A DNA stretch of 64,000 nt from the NCBI GenBank assembly GCA_046734335.1, contig JBKPRA010000019.1, positions 1 to 64,000 of the forward strand, read 5' to 3'. This DNA comes from DATBLE01 sp046734335. Its GTDB lineage: Bacteria; Actinomycetota; Thermoleophilia; Gaiellales; Gaiellaceae. A program made the position numbers and the translations under genes. Positions 17,608 through 26,681 of the stretch are shown here, piece after piece. Every line of letters starts with the position of its first letter. The first letter of the stretch is position 1. Under the pieces are notes generated by a model. That model worked only from the letters and a program-made list of their open reading frames with translations, was not told the origin of the DNA and searched no databases.

Positions 17608-19046
17608 CAGTCCAGCTTTGCCATCACGTGCTTGATCTGCGTGTAATCCTCCAGTGAGTACACGGAGAGATCCTTGCCGTAGCCCGACTGGTTGTAGCCG
17701 CCGTGCGGCATCTCCGAGACGAGCGGGATGTGGTCGTTGATCCATACCGTCCCGAACTGGAGCTTGCGCGCCGCGTTCAGCGCACGCCCGACGTCACGTG
17801 TCCAGACCGAGGCGGCGAGGCCGTAGCGGACGTCGTTCGCCCAGGCGATCGCCTCGTCGTCGCTTCCGAAGCGCTGCACCGAGACGACGGGCCCGAAGAC
17901 CTCGCGCTGCACGATCTCGGACTGCTGATCCACGTCGGTGACCACCGTCGGTTTGACGAAGAAACCACGGTTTCCGTTAGTGCCCCCACCGGTCAGGATG
18001 GCCGCTTTCGAGCCCTCTGCGCGCTCCAGAAAGCCGAGCACACGCTCCTGCTGGTCCTTCGAGATCACCGGGCCCATCTCGATCTCGTCGCCCTCCGCCG
18101 GATCGCCGACCTTCAGCGACTCGACCGCCGGGACGAGCTCCTCGAGCAACTTGTCGTAGATCGCGGGCCCGGCCATCACGCGCGAGGCGGCCGTGCAGTC
18201 CTGGCCGGAGTTCCAGTAGCCGGCGATCTTGATCCCCTCGGCGACTGCGACCGGGTCGGCGTCGTCGAAGACGACCACCGGCGCCTTGCCGCCGAGCTCG
18301 AGATGGACGCGCTTGAGCGTGTCCGCAGCCGTGCGTGCGATCGTCTTGCCGGTCTCGATGTCGCCGGTGAGTGAGACGAGGCGGACATCGGGGTGGGTGA
18401 CGATCCGCTCGCCGACCGGGACGCCGTCGCCGGTGACGACGTTCAGGACGCCGGCCGGGATCGCGTCCTGGGCGAGCTGGACGAAGCGGAGCAGCGAGAG
18501 CGGCGTCTGCTCGGACGGCTTCAGCACCTGGACGTTGCCCGCGGCGAGTGCCGGCGCCAGTTTCCAGACCGCCATCATCAGCGGGTAGTTCCAGGGCGCG
18601 ATCCCGCCGACGATCCCCAGCGGCTCGCGCCGGATCATCGACGTGTAGCCCTGCATGTACTCGCCCGCCGAGCGCCCCTCGAGGATGCGCGCGGCACCCG
18701 CGAAGAAGCGCAGGTTGTCGGAGCAGACGGGCATCTCGTCGCGCGCGTAGCCGAGCGGCTTGCCGACGTTGCGCGACTCGATCTCGGCCAGCTCCTCGGT
18801 GTTCTCGTCGAGGATGTCGGCCAGCTTCAGCAGCAGCTCCGACCGCTCGGCCGGGGTCGAATCGAGCCACTCCGGCAGTGCCTGCTTCGCCGCCTCGACC
18901 GCCGCGTCGACGTCGGCGGCGGTGCAGGCGGGCACTTCCGCGATCGCCTCGCCCGTCGAAGGGTTCAGCACCTCCATCGTCCCGCCTTCAGCGGCGTCGG
19001 ACCAATTGCCGCCGACGAAGATCTTGTCCACCGTCACCGTGGCCAT
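17607..19046 (-). CDS. NAD(P)-dependent aldehyde dehydrogenase (gamma-aminobutyraldehyde type)
   Basis: This 479-residue protein is full length for the ALDH superfamily. General base Glu250 lies in HLELGGKAP, catalytic Cys284 in NSGQDCTAASR, and the GGIAPWNYP motif near residue 147 binds cofactor. The closest named families are gamma-aminobutyraldehyde and betaine-aldehyde dehydrogenases (PatD-like). Placed between two Pot transporter sets, it most likely oxidises the aminoaldehyde formed from putrescine to GABA. It would act on the product of the FAD oxidase or aminotransferases nearby (inference). Confidence 0.9.
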   Translation of the reverse strand: MATVTVDKIFVGGNWSDAAEGGTMEVLNPSTGEAIAEVPACTAADVDAAVEAAKQALPEWLDSTPAERSELLLKLADILDENTEELAEIESRNVGKPLGYARDEMPVCSDNLRFFAGAARILEGRSAGEYMQGYTSMIRREPLGIVGGIAPWNYPLMMAVWKLAPALAAGNVQVLKPSEQTPLSLLRFVQLAQDAIPAGVLNVVTGDGVPVGERIVTHPDVRLVSLTGDIETGKTIARTAADTLKRVHLELGGKAPVVVFDDADPVAVAEGIKIAGYWNSGQDCTAASRVMAGPAIYDKLLEELVPAVESLKVGDPAEGDEIEMGPVISKDQQERVLGFLERAEGSKAAILTGGGTNGNRGFFVKPTVVTDVDQQSEIVQREVFGPVVSVQRFGSDDEAIAWANDVRYGLAASVWTRDVGRALNAARKLQFGTVWINDHIPLVSEMPHGGYNQSGYGKDLSVYSLEDYTQIKHVMAKLD

Positions 19047-19067
19047 GCCGCCGACCTCCTCCTCGGT

Positions 19068-19865
19068 TTACTCGGTACGAAGGATTCCAGACTCGCGGGT
19101 GAGGCGTTGTGCGAGTGCGACCGGCACGATCGTCGCGAGCAGGATCAGGAAGACGACCACGTTCACCTCGGGCAGCTGCTGGCCGAGCCGGATGTTCCCG
19201 AAGATCCAGATCGGCAGCGTGTTCTGCACGCCGGCCGTGAACGTGGTCACGATCACCTCGTCGAACGAGAGCGCGAATGCGAGCAGCGCGCCGGAAATCA
19301 GCGCGGTCGAGATCGCCGGCAGCGTCACGTGGACGAACGTCTGGAAGCCGTCGGCGCCGAGATCCATCGAGGCCTCTGTCAGCGAGGTCGGCATGCGCCG
19401 AAGCCGGGCGACCACGTTGTTGAACACGATCACGATGCAGAAGGTGGCGTGGCCGACGACGATCGTCCAGAGGCCGAACGCCTGGCCGAAGTAGGTGAAG
19501 TACGAGTTCAGCGCCATGCCGGTGATGATCCCGGGTAGCGCGATCGGCAGGATGAAGAGGAACGAGATCATCGTCCGACCGAAGAACGAGGCCCGATAGA
19601 GGGCGAACGCGGCCAGCGTGCCGAGCACGAGCGCGATCCCGGTCGCCAGCGCGCCGGCTTTCAGCGACAGGATCAGCGCCTGCTGCATCTCGCCGTTGTG
19701 GATCGCCGGGCCGAACCACTTCGTCGTCCAGTCGGTGATCGGCCAGCCCTGGACGTTCGACGCGTTGAACGCGTACAGGACGATGATCACGATCGGGATG
19801 TGCAGGAAGAGGACGACGCCGATCGTCCAGATCCAGAGGCCGATGCGGGTCGTGCGGCTCTCCAC
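19068..19865 (-). CDS. Polyamine-type ABC transporter permease (PotC-like), system 2
   Basis: This 265-residue protein has six membrane spans and the EAA loop TEASMDLGADGFQTFVHVTL. A GTG start shares one base with the stop of the upstream potB-like gene (TAGTG), indicating coupled translation. It is a paralogue of the system 1 PotC, sharing the FDEVI/VDDFVI ligand-channel segment. Partner permease, ATPase and binding protein lie directly upstream. Confidence 0.87.
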   Translation of the reverse strand: MESRTTRIGLWIWTIGVVLFLHIPIVIIVLYAFNASNVQGWPITDWTTKWFGPAIHNGEMQQALILSLKAGALATGIALVLGTLAAFALYRASFFGRTMISFLFILPIALPGIITGMALNSYFTYFGQAFGLWTIVVGHATFCIVIVFNNVVARLRRMPTSLTEASMDLGADGFQTFVHVTLPAISTALISGALLAFALSFDEVIVTTFTAGVQNTLPIWIFGNIRLGQQLPEVNVVVFLILLATIVPVALAQRLTRESGILRTE

Positions 19866-20812
19866 TACAGCGCCTCGAACGCGCCGGTCCGCTTGGCCAG
19901 CGTCAGGTAGATCGCCATGATCGCGAGCGGGATCGCCGCGAACGCGGCGGCGAAGGGCAGGTTGCCCGAGACCCCGAGGCCGGTCGAGTAGACGATGTTG
20001 CCGATGAAGGTCGAGCCGGCGCCGCCGACGAGCGTCGGTGTGATGTAGTCGCCGAGCGTCAGCGAGAAGGTGAAGATCGAGCCGGCGACGAGACCCGGCA
20101 GCGCCAGCGGAAGGATCACTCGCCGCAGGGTGGTGAAACCGCTCGCGCCGAGATCCCTCGAGGCCTCGATGTACGAGTGTGGGATCCGCTCGAGCGCCGC
20201 GTAGACCGGCAGGATCATGAACGGCAGCCAGATGTACGTGAACACGAGCCACATGGCCGTGTTCGAGTAACCCAGGTTCGCGCCCGGCAGGCCGATCTTC
20301 CCGAGCGACCAGTTGAGGATCCCGTCCTGGGCCAGGATCACCTTCCACGCGTAGACCCGGACGAGGTAGCTCGACCAGAGCGGCAGCAGGACGAGCACGA
20401 AGAGCATCGCCCGGACGCGCGGCGAGGCGAGGCGAGCCATGAAGTACGCGAACGGGAAGGCGAGCGCGGCGCAGGTGGCGGTGACCGCGGCCGCGATCCA
20501 CAGCGTCCGCCAGATCACGCCGCGAAACGCGCCGCTCTCGAAGATCTCGCGGAAGTTGTCGAGGCTCCACGCGTGGACGACCTTCCCGGTGAACGAGTCG
20601 ACGCTCCAGAACGCGTAGACGAACAGCGCGGCCAGGGCCGCGAGGTAGATCAGCGTCATCCACCCGAGCGGCGGAACCAGCTCGGCGGCCGTACGCAGAC
20701 GGCCGTGCCGCCAGAACGGGAGCGAGAGGCGGCGGCGAGCCCTCCGCAGGGAGGACCCGCCGCCTGCGACCTCTGTCGCTACGAGATCACCTCGTTCCAG
20801 GACTTGACCCAC
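19865..20812 (-). CDS. Polyamine-type ABC transporter permease (PotB-like), system 2
   Basis: This 315-residue integral membrane protein has an Arg-rich cytoplasmic N-terminus, six spans and an EAA loop (YIEASRDLGASGFTTLRRVI). It forms the second polyamine channel with the following PotC-like protein. The predicted ATG is 34 nt inside the end of the binding-protein gene; no better start codon lies just downstream. Confidence 0.85.
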   Translation of the reverse strand: MGQVLERGDLVATEVAGGGSSLRRARRRLSLPFWRHGRLRTAAELVPPLGWMTLIYLAALAALFVYAFWSVDSFTGKVVHAWSLDNFREIFESGAFRGVIWRTLWIAAAVTATCAALAFPFAYFMARLASPRVRAMLFVLVLLPLWSSYLVRVYAWKVILAQDGILNWSLGKIGLPGANLGYSNTAMWLVFTYIWLPFMILPVYAALERIPHSYIEASRDLGASGFTTLRRVILPLALPGLVAGSIFTFSLTLGDYITPTLVGGAGSTFIGNIVYSTGLGVSGNLPFAAAFAAIPLAIMAIYLTLAKRTGAFEAL

Positions 20813-21906
20813 TGCGAGTAGTCCATGCAGTCCTTCTTGCCGTTGCCGCAGTCGGCGAGCGGCGTCTTCCAGAACTTGATCGAGGCGTAGTACGACTCGG
20901 GCTCATTGGCGTGGTACGCCGCGCAGGAGCCCTTGCTGAGCTTGTTCATGTACGGGCAGGCCAGCTTGTTGACCGGCGTCTCACCCCAGGTCACCGCCTG
21001 CTGGGCCTGCACCTTGGGGCTGGAGATGTACGCGTACCAGGCGTAGGCGCAGTTCGGGTGCTTGGCCTTCGCCGACAGCATCCAGGTGTCGAGCCAGCCG
21101 GTCGCGCCCTCCCTCGGGATCACCTCGCGGACCGGCGACTTGGCCGCCCGGAGCTGCCCGGTTGTATAGGGCCACGACGCACCGATGATCGCGTCGCCGT
21201 TCTTGAACAAGCTGATCTCGTCGGAGGCGAGACCCCAGTACTTCTTGACCAGCGGCCGCTGCTTCTCGAGCAGCGCAATCGCCGCCGCGAACTGGGCCTT
21301 GTTCAGCTCGTAGGGGTCCTTGATCCCGAGCGACGGCTTGGTCTTCGCCAGGTAGAGCGCCGCGTCGGCGATCTGGATCGGGTTGTTCGGAACGGTGATC
21401 TTGCCCTTGTACTTCGGGCTGTACAGCACCGACCAGCTCGTCGGCGCGGGCTTCACCTTGGTCGTGTTGTACATCAGCGTGTTCGGGCCCCACTGGAGCG
21501 AGATCCCGTAGTGCTTGCCCTTGACCGTGTTGTTCGGAGGGCTCTGAAAGCCCTTGAAGAACTGCTTCCAGGCGGGGACCTTGCCGACGTCGACCGCGGC
21601 GACGTCGCCGCCGTAGATCAGTCGCAAGCTCGCGTCGCCCGAGGCCGAGACCATGTCGTACTGGCCGCCGCCGCCGGAGCGCATCAGCGTGACCATTTCG
21701 TCCGAGGAGCCGGCGTACTTCGCCTGAACCTTGCAGCCCGACTGCTGCTCGAACGGCTTCACCCACTTCGCGTCGAGGTAGCCCTCCCACGCGATCATCG
21801 TCAGCTTCCCTTCGTTCGCGCCGGTCTTCGTGGTCCCGGCCGCGGGGGCCGCGAGCGCGACTGCCACGAGCGCCAGAGCTACGTAGCGGAGCTTGACCTT
21901 CCTCAT
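20779..21906 (-). CDS. Polyamine-binding protein (PotD-like) with cysteine-rich C-terminus, system 2
   Basis: This 375-residue protein has a Sec signal peptide (MRKVKLRYVALALVAVALAA) without a lipobox cysteine, followed by a PotD-type fold (LTMIAWEGYLDAKWVKPFE). The last 60 residues contain CPYMNKLSKGSC and later DCGNGKKDC, four cysteines that may form disulfides. Classical PotD lacks this tail. The orphan binding protein at 23.0 kb shares the same tail pattern. It overlaps the ATPase gene by 4 nt. Confidence 0.85.
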   Translation of the reverse strand: MRKVKLRYVALALVAVALAAPAAGTTKTGANEGKLTMIAWEGYLDAKWVKPFEQQSGCKVQAKYAGSSDEMVTLMRSGGGGQYDMVSASGDASLRLIYGGDVAAVDVGKVPAWKQFFKGFQSPPNNTVKGKHYGISLQWGPNTLMYNTTKVKPAPTSWSVLYSPKYKGKITVPNNPIQIADAALYLAKTKPSLGIKDPYELNKAQFAAAIALLEKQRPLVKKYWGLASDEISLFKNGDAIIGASWPYTTGQLRAAKSPVREVIPREGATGWLDTWMLSAKAKHPNCAYAWYAYISSPKVQAQQAVTWGETPVNKLACPYMNKLSKGSCAAYHANEPESYYASIKFWKTPLADCGNGKKDCMDYSQWVKSWNEVIS

Positions 21907-22970
21907 TCCTTCTCCTCCCTCTGGGGTTCGATGTCGAAGGTGTGGCCCGGACTCCAGGCGACGGCCGCCGGTTGTCCGGCGCGCTCCGCCGCCTCCGGGC
22001 CGGAGACGTTCTGGCGGACGACGACCACCTCGCCGCCCTGTTCGAGGCCGACCACGTAGCGCGTGACCATTCCGGCGTAGACGACTTCCCGGATCGTCCC
22101 GCGCTCGACGTGCTCGTCCGGCTCCGCGAGTTCTGTCCCGCCGAGCAGCCTGATCTTCTCGGGACGGATGGTGAAGCGGCGGCCGTCGCGGTCGAGCAGG
22201 TTGGAGATGCCGACGAAGGCGGCGACGAACTCGTTCGCGGGCCGCTCGTAGACGTCGGCAGGGCTCCCGATCTGGTCGATCCGGCCCTGGCTGAAGACGG
22301 CGATCCGGTCGCTCATCGTCAGCGCCTCCTCCTGGTCGTGCGTGACGTAGACGAACGTGATCCCGACCTCCTGCTGGATCCGCTTCAGCTCGCTCTGCAT
22401 CTCAACTCGCAGCTTCAGGTCGAGCGCGCCGAGCGGCTCGTCGAGGAGCAGTACGCGCGGGTGGTTGACGATCGCGCGGGCAAGCGCCACCCGCTGACGC
22501 TGCCCGCCGGAGAGCTGGACGGGCTTCCGGTCGCCGAACCCGGCCAGGCGGACGAGTTCCAGCGCCTCCTGGGCGCGGCGCCTGCGCTCCGTGCGCTTCA
22601 CGCCCTTGACCCGCAACCCGTACTCGACGTTCTCGCTGACACTCATGTGGGGAAAGAGCGCGTAGTCCTGGAAGACGGTATTGACGTCCCGGTCGTACGG
22701 GGGCCGGTCCGTGACGTCGACGCCGCCGAGCTGCACCCGGCCGCCGTCGGGGCGCTCGAAGCCGGCGATGATCCTGAGCGTCGTCGTCTTGCCCGACCCC
22801 GAGGGCCCGAGCATGGTGAAGAACTCGCCGCGGGCGATCTCGAGGTCGATCCCGTCCACGGCGACGACGTCGCCGTAGACCTTGCCAATCCCGCTCAGGA
22901 CGACGTCAGCCTCGGCCGGAGACGAGGAGATCGGGCCTGGGGCCGCCGCGGTGTGTGCCGATGACGTCAC
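21903..22970 (-). CDS. Polyamine-type ABC transporter ATP-binding protein (PotA-like), system 2
   Basis: This 355-residue protein has Walker A GPSGSGKTTTLR, Q-loop, signature LSGGQRQRVALARAI, Walker B VLLLDEPLGALD and a C-terminal TOBE domain. It is a clear paralogue of the system 1 ATPase about 5 kb downstream. It leads the second transporter set and sits 50 nt after the orphan binding-protein gene. Confidence 0.92.
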   Translation of the reverse strand: MTSSAHTAAAPGPISSSPAEADVVLSGIGKVYGDVVAVDGIDLEIARGEFFTMLGPSGSGKTTTLRIIAGFERPDGGRVQLGGVDVTDRPPYDRDVNTVFQDYALFPHMSVSENVEYGLRVKGVKRTERRRRAQEALELVRLAGFGDRKPVQLSGGQRQRVALARAIVNHPRVLLLDEPLGALDLKLRVEMQSELKRIQQEVGITFVYVTHDQEEALTMSDRIAVFSQGRIDQIGSPADVYERPANEFVAAFVGISNLLDRDGRRFTIRPEKIRLLGGTELAEPDEHVERGTIREVVYAGMVTRYVVGLEQGGEVVVVRQNVSGPEAAERAGQPAAVAWSPGHTFDIEPQREEKE

Positions 22971-23020
22971 TGAGGCGCTCGATTATCGTCGTTCGCAGCG
23001 CCTCGGGTTCGTCGGTCCCC

Positions 23021-24127
23021 TCAGCCGGCCCGGATCAGGGCCCACGCATCCGACCAGCCGAACCAGTCGACGCACGCCTCTCCGCGGGCGTCGTGGCAGT
23101 CGTGTTGCGGCGTGCGAACGAAGGACAGCCGCGACCACCACGGCTCGTCGCCGGCATGGACGGCCCTGCAGTTCATGTACGCGCAGGCAGCCGGCGTTGC
23201 CGGTGCCTCACCGAGGTAGCGGGCCGACTTGGCGTTCGGCTTCCCGCTGAGGATGTAGTCGAGCCAGCGGTACATGCATCCGAGGTGCCGGGCGTGCGAG
23301 AGGATCATCCACGAGGCCGAGTGGGCGGTCCCGTCGGGCGGCACCGCGGTGGCGACGGGCACCTGGTCGGCGCGCAGGAGCGAAGCCAGCCGCGCGCTGA
23401 CCGCCCCGACGATCGCATTCCCGCCGGTGAAGTCGGCAAGCCCGGTCACCAGGTCCTGCCAGTAGGCGCCGACGCTCGCGCTCTGCTCGGCCGCGGCCCG
23501 GACGACCCTGCGGAACTGCGCCTTGCCGAGCTCGTACGGGTTCCGGTAACCGAGATGGATCGCGGTCTGCGCCAGGGTGATCGCCTCGTCGCGCAGCCCG
23601 ACCTTCCCGGCGTAACGCGGGTCGTAGAGGACGTCCCAGCTCTTGGGTGCCGGGCGGACGAGGTCGGTGCGCCAGAGCAGCAGATCGGCCCCGCGGCCGT
23701 GGGGCACACCGACGATGCGGCCGTGCTCGAGGTTCTGGGGCAGCGTCTTCAGCTCCGGGTAGACGTCGTCATAGCTCGGGATCAGATCGGTGTCGATCGG
23801 CTGGACCTCCTTGCCGCCTGTCAGCACCTGTGTCACGTCCCCGTAGGCGGCAACGCCGTCGAAGGTTCCGCTGTCGACCACCTCGAGCAGCTCGGTCGAG
23901 CTCCGCACCGTGCGCACGTGCACCTTGCAGCCGGTCTTCTGCACGAAGGGCTGTACCCAGTTGACCCGCGGATCGTCGCCGCCCGCTTCGGCGTAGCCCG
24001 GAAAGGCAACGAGGTCGAGACGGTGCTCGGCGGGAGGCAGCTTCGCGGTCGCCGACCGGGTCGAGGCGCCGGCCGCCAGAGCCGCGAGCGCAAGGCCGGC
24101 AACGATCAGGAGACCAGCTCGGAGCAC
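23021..24127 (-). CDS. Orphan polyamine-type binding protein with cysteine-rich C-terminus
   Basis: This 368-residue protein has a signal peptide (GTG start, then LRAGLLIVAGLALAALAAG) without lipobox, and a binding-protein fold similar to the system 2 PotD. The tail repeats its cysteine layout: CAYMNC, then DCHDARGEACVD and a final W-x5-W pattern. It lacks its own permease and ATPase and probably delivers a different ligand to system 2. A -10 hexamer TACCGT 6 nt before the GTG makes it a leaderless first gene of the 11-gene run, sharing promoter bases with the divergent kinase. Confidence 0.78.
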   Translation of the reverse strand: MLRAGLLIVAGLALAALAAGASTRSATAKLPPAEHRLDLVAFPGYAEAGGDDPRVNWVQPFVQKTGCKVHVRTVRSSTELLEVVDSGTFDGVAAYGDVTQVLTGGKEVQPIDTDLIPSYDDVYPELKTLPQNLEHGRIVGVPHGRGADLLLWRTDLVRPAPKSWDVLYDPRYAGKVGLRDEAITLAQTAIHLGYRNPYELGKAQFRRVVRAAAEQSASVGAYWQDLVTGLADFTGGNAIVGAVSARLASLLRADQVPVATAVPPDGTAHSASWMILSHARHLGCMYRWLDYILSGKPNAKSARYLGEAPATPAACAYMNCRAVHAGDEPWWSRLSFVRTPQHDCHDARGEACVDWFGWSDAWALIRAG

Positions 24128-24132
24128 GCCGG

Positions 24133-24139
24133 TACGGTA
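24133..24139. promoter_or_regulatory. Interlocked -10 boxes of a divergent leaderless gene pair
   Basis: On the plus strand TACGGT (24133-24138) lies 8 nt before the GTG of the kinase gene. On the minus strand TACCGT (24134-24139) lies 6 nt before the GTG of the orphan binding protein. The two hexamers share five bases, so polymerase cannot occupy both at once. No clear -35 boxes. Confidence 0.45.
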
Positions 24140-24146
24140 GTCGCCC

Positions 24147-24665
24147 GTGGGACCGCGGATCGCCGTGATCGGATCCTCCTGCTCGGGGAAGACGACTCTC
24201 GCCGCTGGCCTCGCCGCGGCCCTCGGCGTTGCGCACGTCGAGCTGGACGCTCTCCACCACGGACCCAACTGGCAGGAGGCGAGCGCGGAGGAGCTCAGAG
24301 CGCGGGTGGAGGCGGAGCTCGACGGCCTGGACGGCTGGGTCACCGACGGCAACTACATGGGCAAGCTCGGCATGTGGCTGATCGACCAGGCCGACACGAT
24401 CGTGTGGCTGGACCCGCCGCTACGGACGCTGCTGCCACGAATCTACCGGCGCACGAGACAGCGGAGGCGCGATCGCGTCGAGCTCTGGAATCCGGGAAAT
24501 TTCGAGACATGGCGGGGGTGGTGGACTCTCAGCTCGTTCGCCATGCGAACGCACCATCGACGACGCCGGTACTGGCCCCGGCGGTTCGAGGGCCGCCGAG
24601 TCGTCCGCTTGCGCAGCTCGGTCGAAGCGGATACGTGGTTCGCCGAGCGGATCCGAAGTGGCTAG
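24147..24665 (+). CDS. Small P-loop kinase (adenylate-kinase/FlaR-like)
   Basis: This 172-residue protein has the Walker A loop GSSCSGKTTLA at residues 9-19 and the motif ELDALHHGPNW soon after. That pattern is typical of the small kinases annotated as topology-modulation or FlaR-like, related to adenylate kinase and shikimate kinase. The Arg-rich RRTRQRRRDR segment could be the lid. The substrate is unknown. The gene starts at GTG, appears leaderless, and ends with a 4-nt tail-to-tail overlap with the GGDEF gene. Confidence 0.7.
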   Translation: MGPRIAVIGSSCSGKTTLAAGLAAALGVAHVELDALHHGPNWQEASAEELRARVEAELDGLDGWVTDGNYMGKLGMWLIDQADTIVWLDPPLRTLLPRIYRRTRQRRRDRVELWNPGNFETWRGWWTLSSFAMRTHHRRRRYWPRRFEGRRVVRLRSSVEADTWFAERIRSG

Positions 24666-26665
24666 GCTGCGCCGCGCCGCTGGGCCGTGTCGGCCCGCTC
24701 GACGATCGCGCAGAACGCGGCGACAACGTCCGGGTCGAACTGGGTTCCGGCATGGGCCTGGAGCTCTTTGAGCGCCTGTGCAGGCGCGATCGGCAGCCGG
24801 TAGGGGCGCGGCGAGGTCATGGCCGAGAAGGCGTCGCAGACGGCGATGATGCGGGCTGCGAGCGGGATTGCGTTCCCGGCCAGACCGTCGGGGTACCCGG
24901 TCCCGTCCCAGCGCTCGTGCGTTGCGCGCACGACCGCGCCGACGCCGAGCCAGCCGGGAGCGGCGCCGAGAATCCGCTCGCCGATCACCGTGTGCTCCCG
25001 GATGAACGCCCACTCCTCGGGGTGGAGAGGGCCGGGCTTCTGGAGGACGTCGTCGGGAACAGCCAGCTTGCCGACGTCGTGCAGCCGGGCCGCAAGGCGC
25101 AACTCCTCGAGCTCCTTGGGGGACAGGCCGAAGGTCTCGCCGATCGCGGTCGCGGTCCGGACGACCTCGACGACGTGGTCCCGCAGCCCGGGTGAGCGCT
25201 CGAAGAGCGCCTGGAGCAGCATCTCGTGCTGCTCCCGCCGGCCGGAGCGCTCGCGCTTCTGCGCGTACAGGCGCTGGTCGGCCGCCCGCAGGGCATCCGT
25301 GGACGTTGCGGCTTCTTGCGGGAGGCGCACGGCGCCGAAGGAGCTCGTCACGTCGAAGCCGACTCCCGACTCCGAGAGGGCCGTCGCGGTCTTCTCGAGG
25401 AACGCTCTCTCCTGTTCGGCGTTGACGTCGGCGAGGACGCAGAACTCGTCACCCCCAAGCCGGTAGCAGGTTCCGTACGGCGCGACCACCTTCGCCAGCG
25501 ATCCCGCGAGCCTGGTCAGGAGGGCGTCTCCGGCAGGGTGTCCGAAGGTGTCGTTGTAGAGCTTGAACCCGTCGAGGTCGTAGATCACGAGAAGGCTCGG
25601 CTCGGCGTGGTCGCGGTCCGCGAGCGTCGCGGCGAGGTCGTCGGTGAGCTGGCGCCGGTTGCCGAGGCCGGTGAGGACGTCGGTGACGGCGCGCCTGCGG
25701 AGCAGGCCCATGATGCGCCGGTTCTCGTGGTACGTGAAGACGAGTCGGGCCGCGACCGCGACCAGGGTTGCGGCGGCCAGGCCGACAGCGAGCAGGTTGA
25801 GCCGGTGGAAGTGGTCGACGACGAGGATGGCCAGACCGATGGCGCTGCAGACGAGCGACGTGGCGAGCAGCGGCCGCCCCGCGAGCGGGACGTCTACGTG
25901 GCAGGGGGGCTGCCAGACGGCCGCGGCGAGCAGCAGCATGGCGGCGGGCCACAGCGCGTCGAGGATCGTTCCCTCGGCATAGCTCCCCACGGCGGTCTGG
26001 TAGAGGAAGATGCCGTCGGCGATCGTGGCCGCGAGCAGGGCTACCCCGATCAGCCCCCAGGTGCGATCGGGGCGCCAGCCCGTCAGCGCGAACACGCCGG
26101 CGACCCCGGAGAGCAGCAGGATGTCGCCGAGTGGGTAGGCGAGGTTCGTGACGATCACCGACGTGGTGCCGTCCGTCCGGTTCAGCACCACCTCGAACAG
26201 CACGGCCGATCCGAGCGCCGCCGCGGCGATCGCCGCCATCGCTCCGTCGAACCAGACCATCGGCGTGAACTCGGACAGCCGGTGTCGCACGAGAATCGCC
26301 ATGCCGATGTAGCAGGCGGGGTAGAAGAGGAGGTAGAACACGTCTGCGACCGAGGGGTAGGGCGGGTCGCCCGCGTAGACGAAGTCGAAGAGGATCTCTC
26401 CCACCGCCCAGGAGGAGATCCCCGCGGCGAACGCGATCGAGGCGGTGCGCTCCGAGCGGACCATGACCGCACGAGCCACGGCCGACCCGGCGGCCAGCAG
26501 GATCAGCGCGTTGTACCAGTAGCGGTTGAAGAACTGGTCGAAGCCGTCGCCGAACAGCGTGTAGGCGGCGAACGTGACGAGGCCGCCGATCGCTGCGACC
26601 TTCCAGACGAGGACCACTGACCGCAGGCGAGCACCGGCGAGCGACGAGGCAGAAGCCGCGGCCAT
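24662..26665 (-). CDS. Membrane GGDEF plus HD-GYP cyclic-di-GMP protein
   Basis: This 667-residue protein has about nine membrane spans to residue 310. A GGDEF domain follows with the intact motif GGDEF at 404-408, and there is no RxxD inhibition site five residues before it. The C-terminus is an HD-GYP domain with HD at 529-530 and HERWDGTGYP at 583-592, in which the first His of the usual HHE is Thr582. It may both make and degrade cyclic di-GMP; the altered histidine could weaken the hydrolase. The large membrane region may sense a signal. It ends against the kinase gene. Confidence 0.88.
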   Translation of the reverse strand: MAAASASSLAGARLRSVVLVWKVAAIGGLVTFAAYTLFGDGFDQFFNRYWYNALILLAAGSAVARAVMVRSERTASIAFAAGISSWAVGEILFDFVYAGDPPYPSVADVFYLLFYPACYIGMAILVRHRLSEFTPMVWFDGAMAAIAAAALGSAVLFEVVLNRTDGTTSVIVTNLAYPLGDILLLSGVAGVFALTGWRPDRTWGLIGVALLAATIADGIFLYQTAVGSYAEGTILDALWPAAMLLLAAAVWQPPCHVDVPLAGRPLLATSLVCSAIGLAILVVDHFHRLNLLAVGLAAATLVAVAARLVFTYHENRRIMGLLRRRAVTDVLTGLGNRRQLTDDLAATLADRDHAEPSLLVIYDLDGFKLYNDTFGHPAGDALLTRLAGSLAKVVAPYGTCYRLGGDEFCVLADVNAEQERAFLEKTATALSESGVGFDVTSSFGAVRLPQEAATSTDALRAADQRLYAQKRERSGRREQHEMLLQALFERSPGLRDHVVEVVRTATAIGETFGLSPKELEELRLAARLHDVGKLAVPDDVLQKPGPLHPEEWAFIREHTVIGERILGAAPGWLGVGAVVRATHERWDGTGYPDGLAGNAIPLAARIIAVCDAFSAMTSPRPYRLPIAPAQALKELQAHAGTQFDPDVVAAFCAIVERADTAQRRGAA

Positions 26666-26681
26666 GAGACCTGTATCGGCT

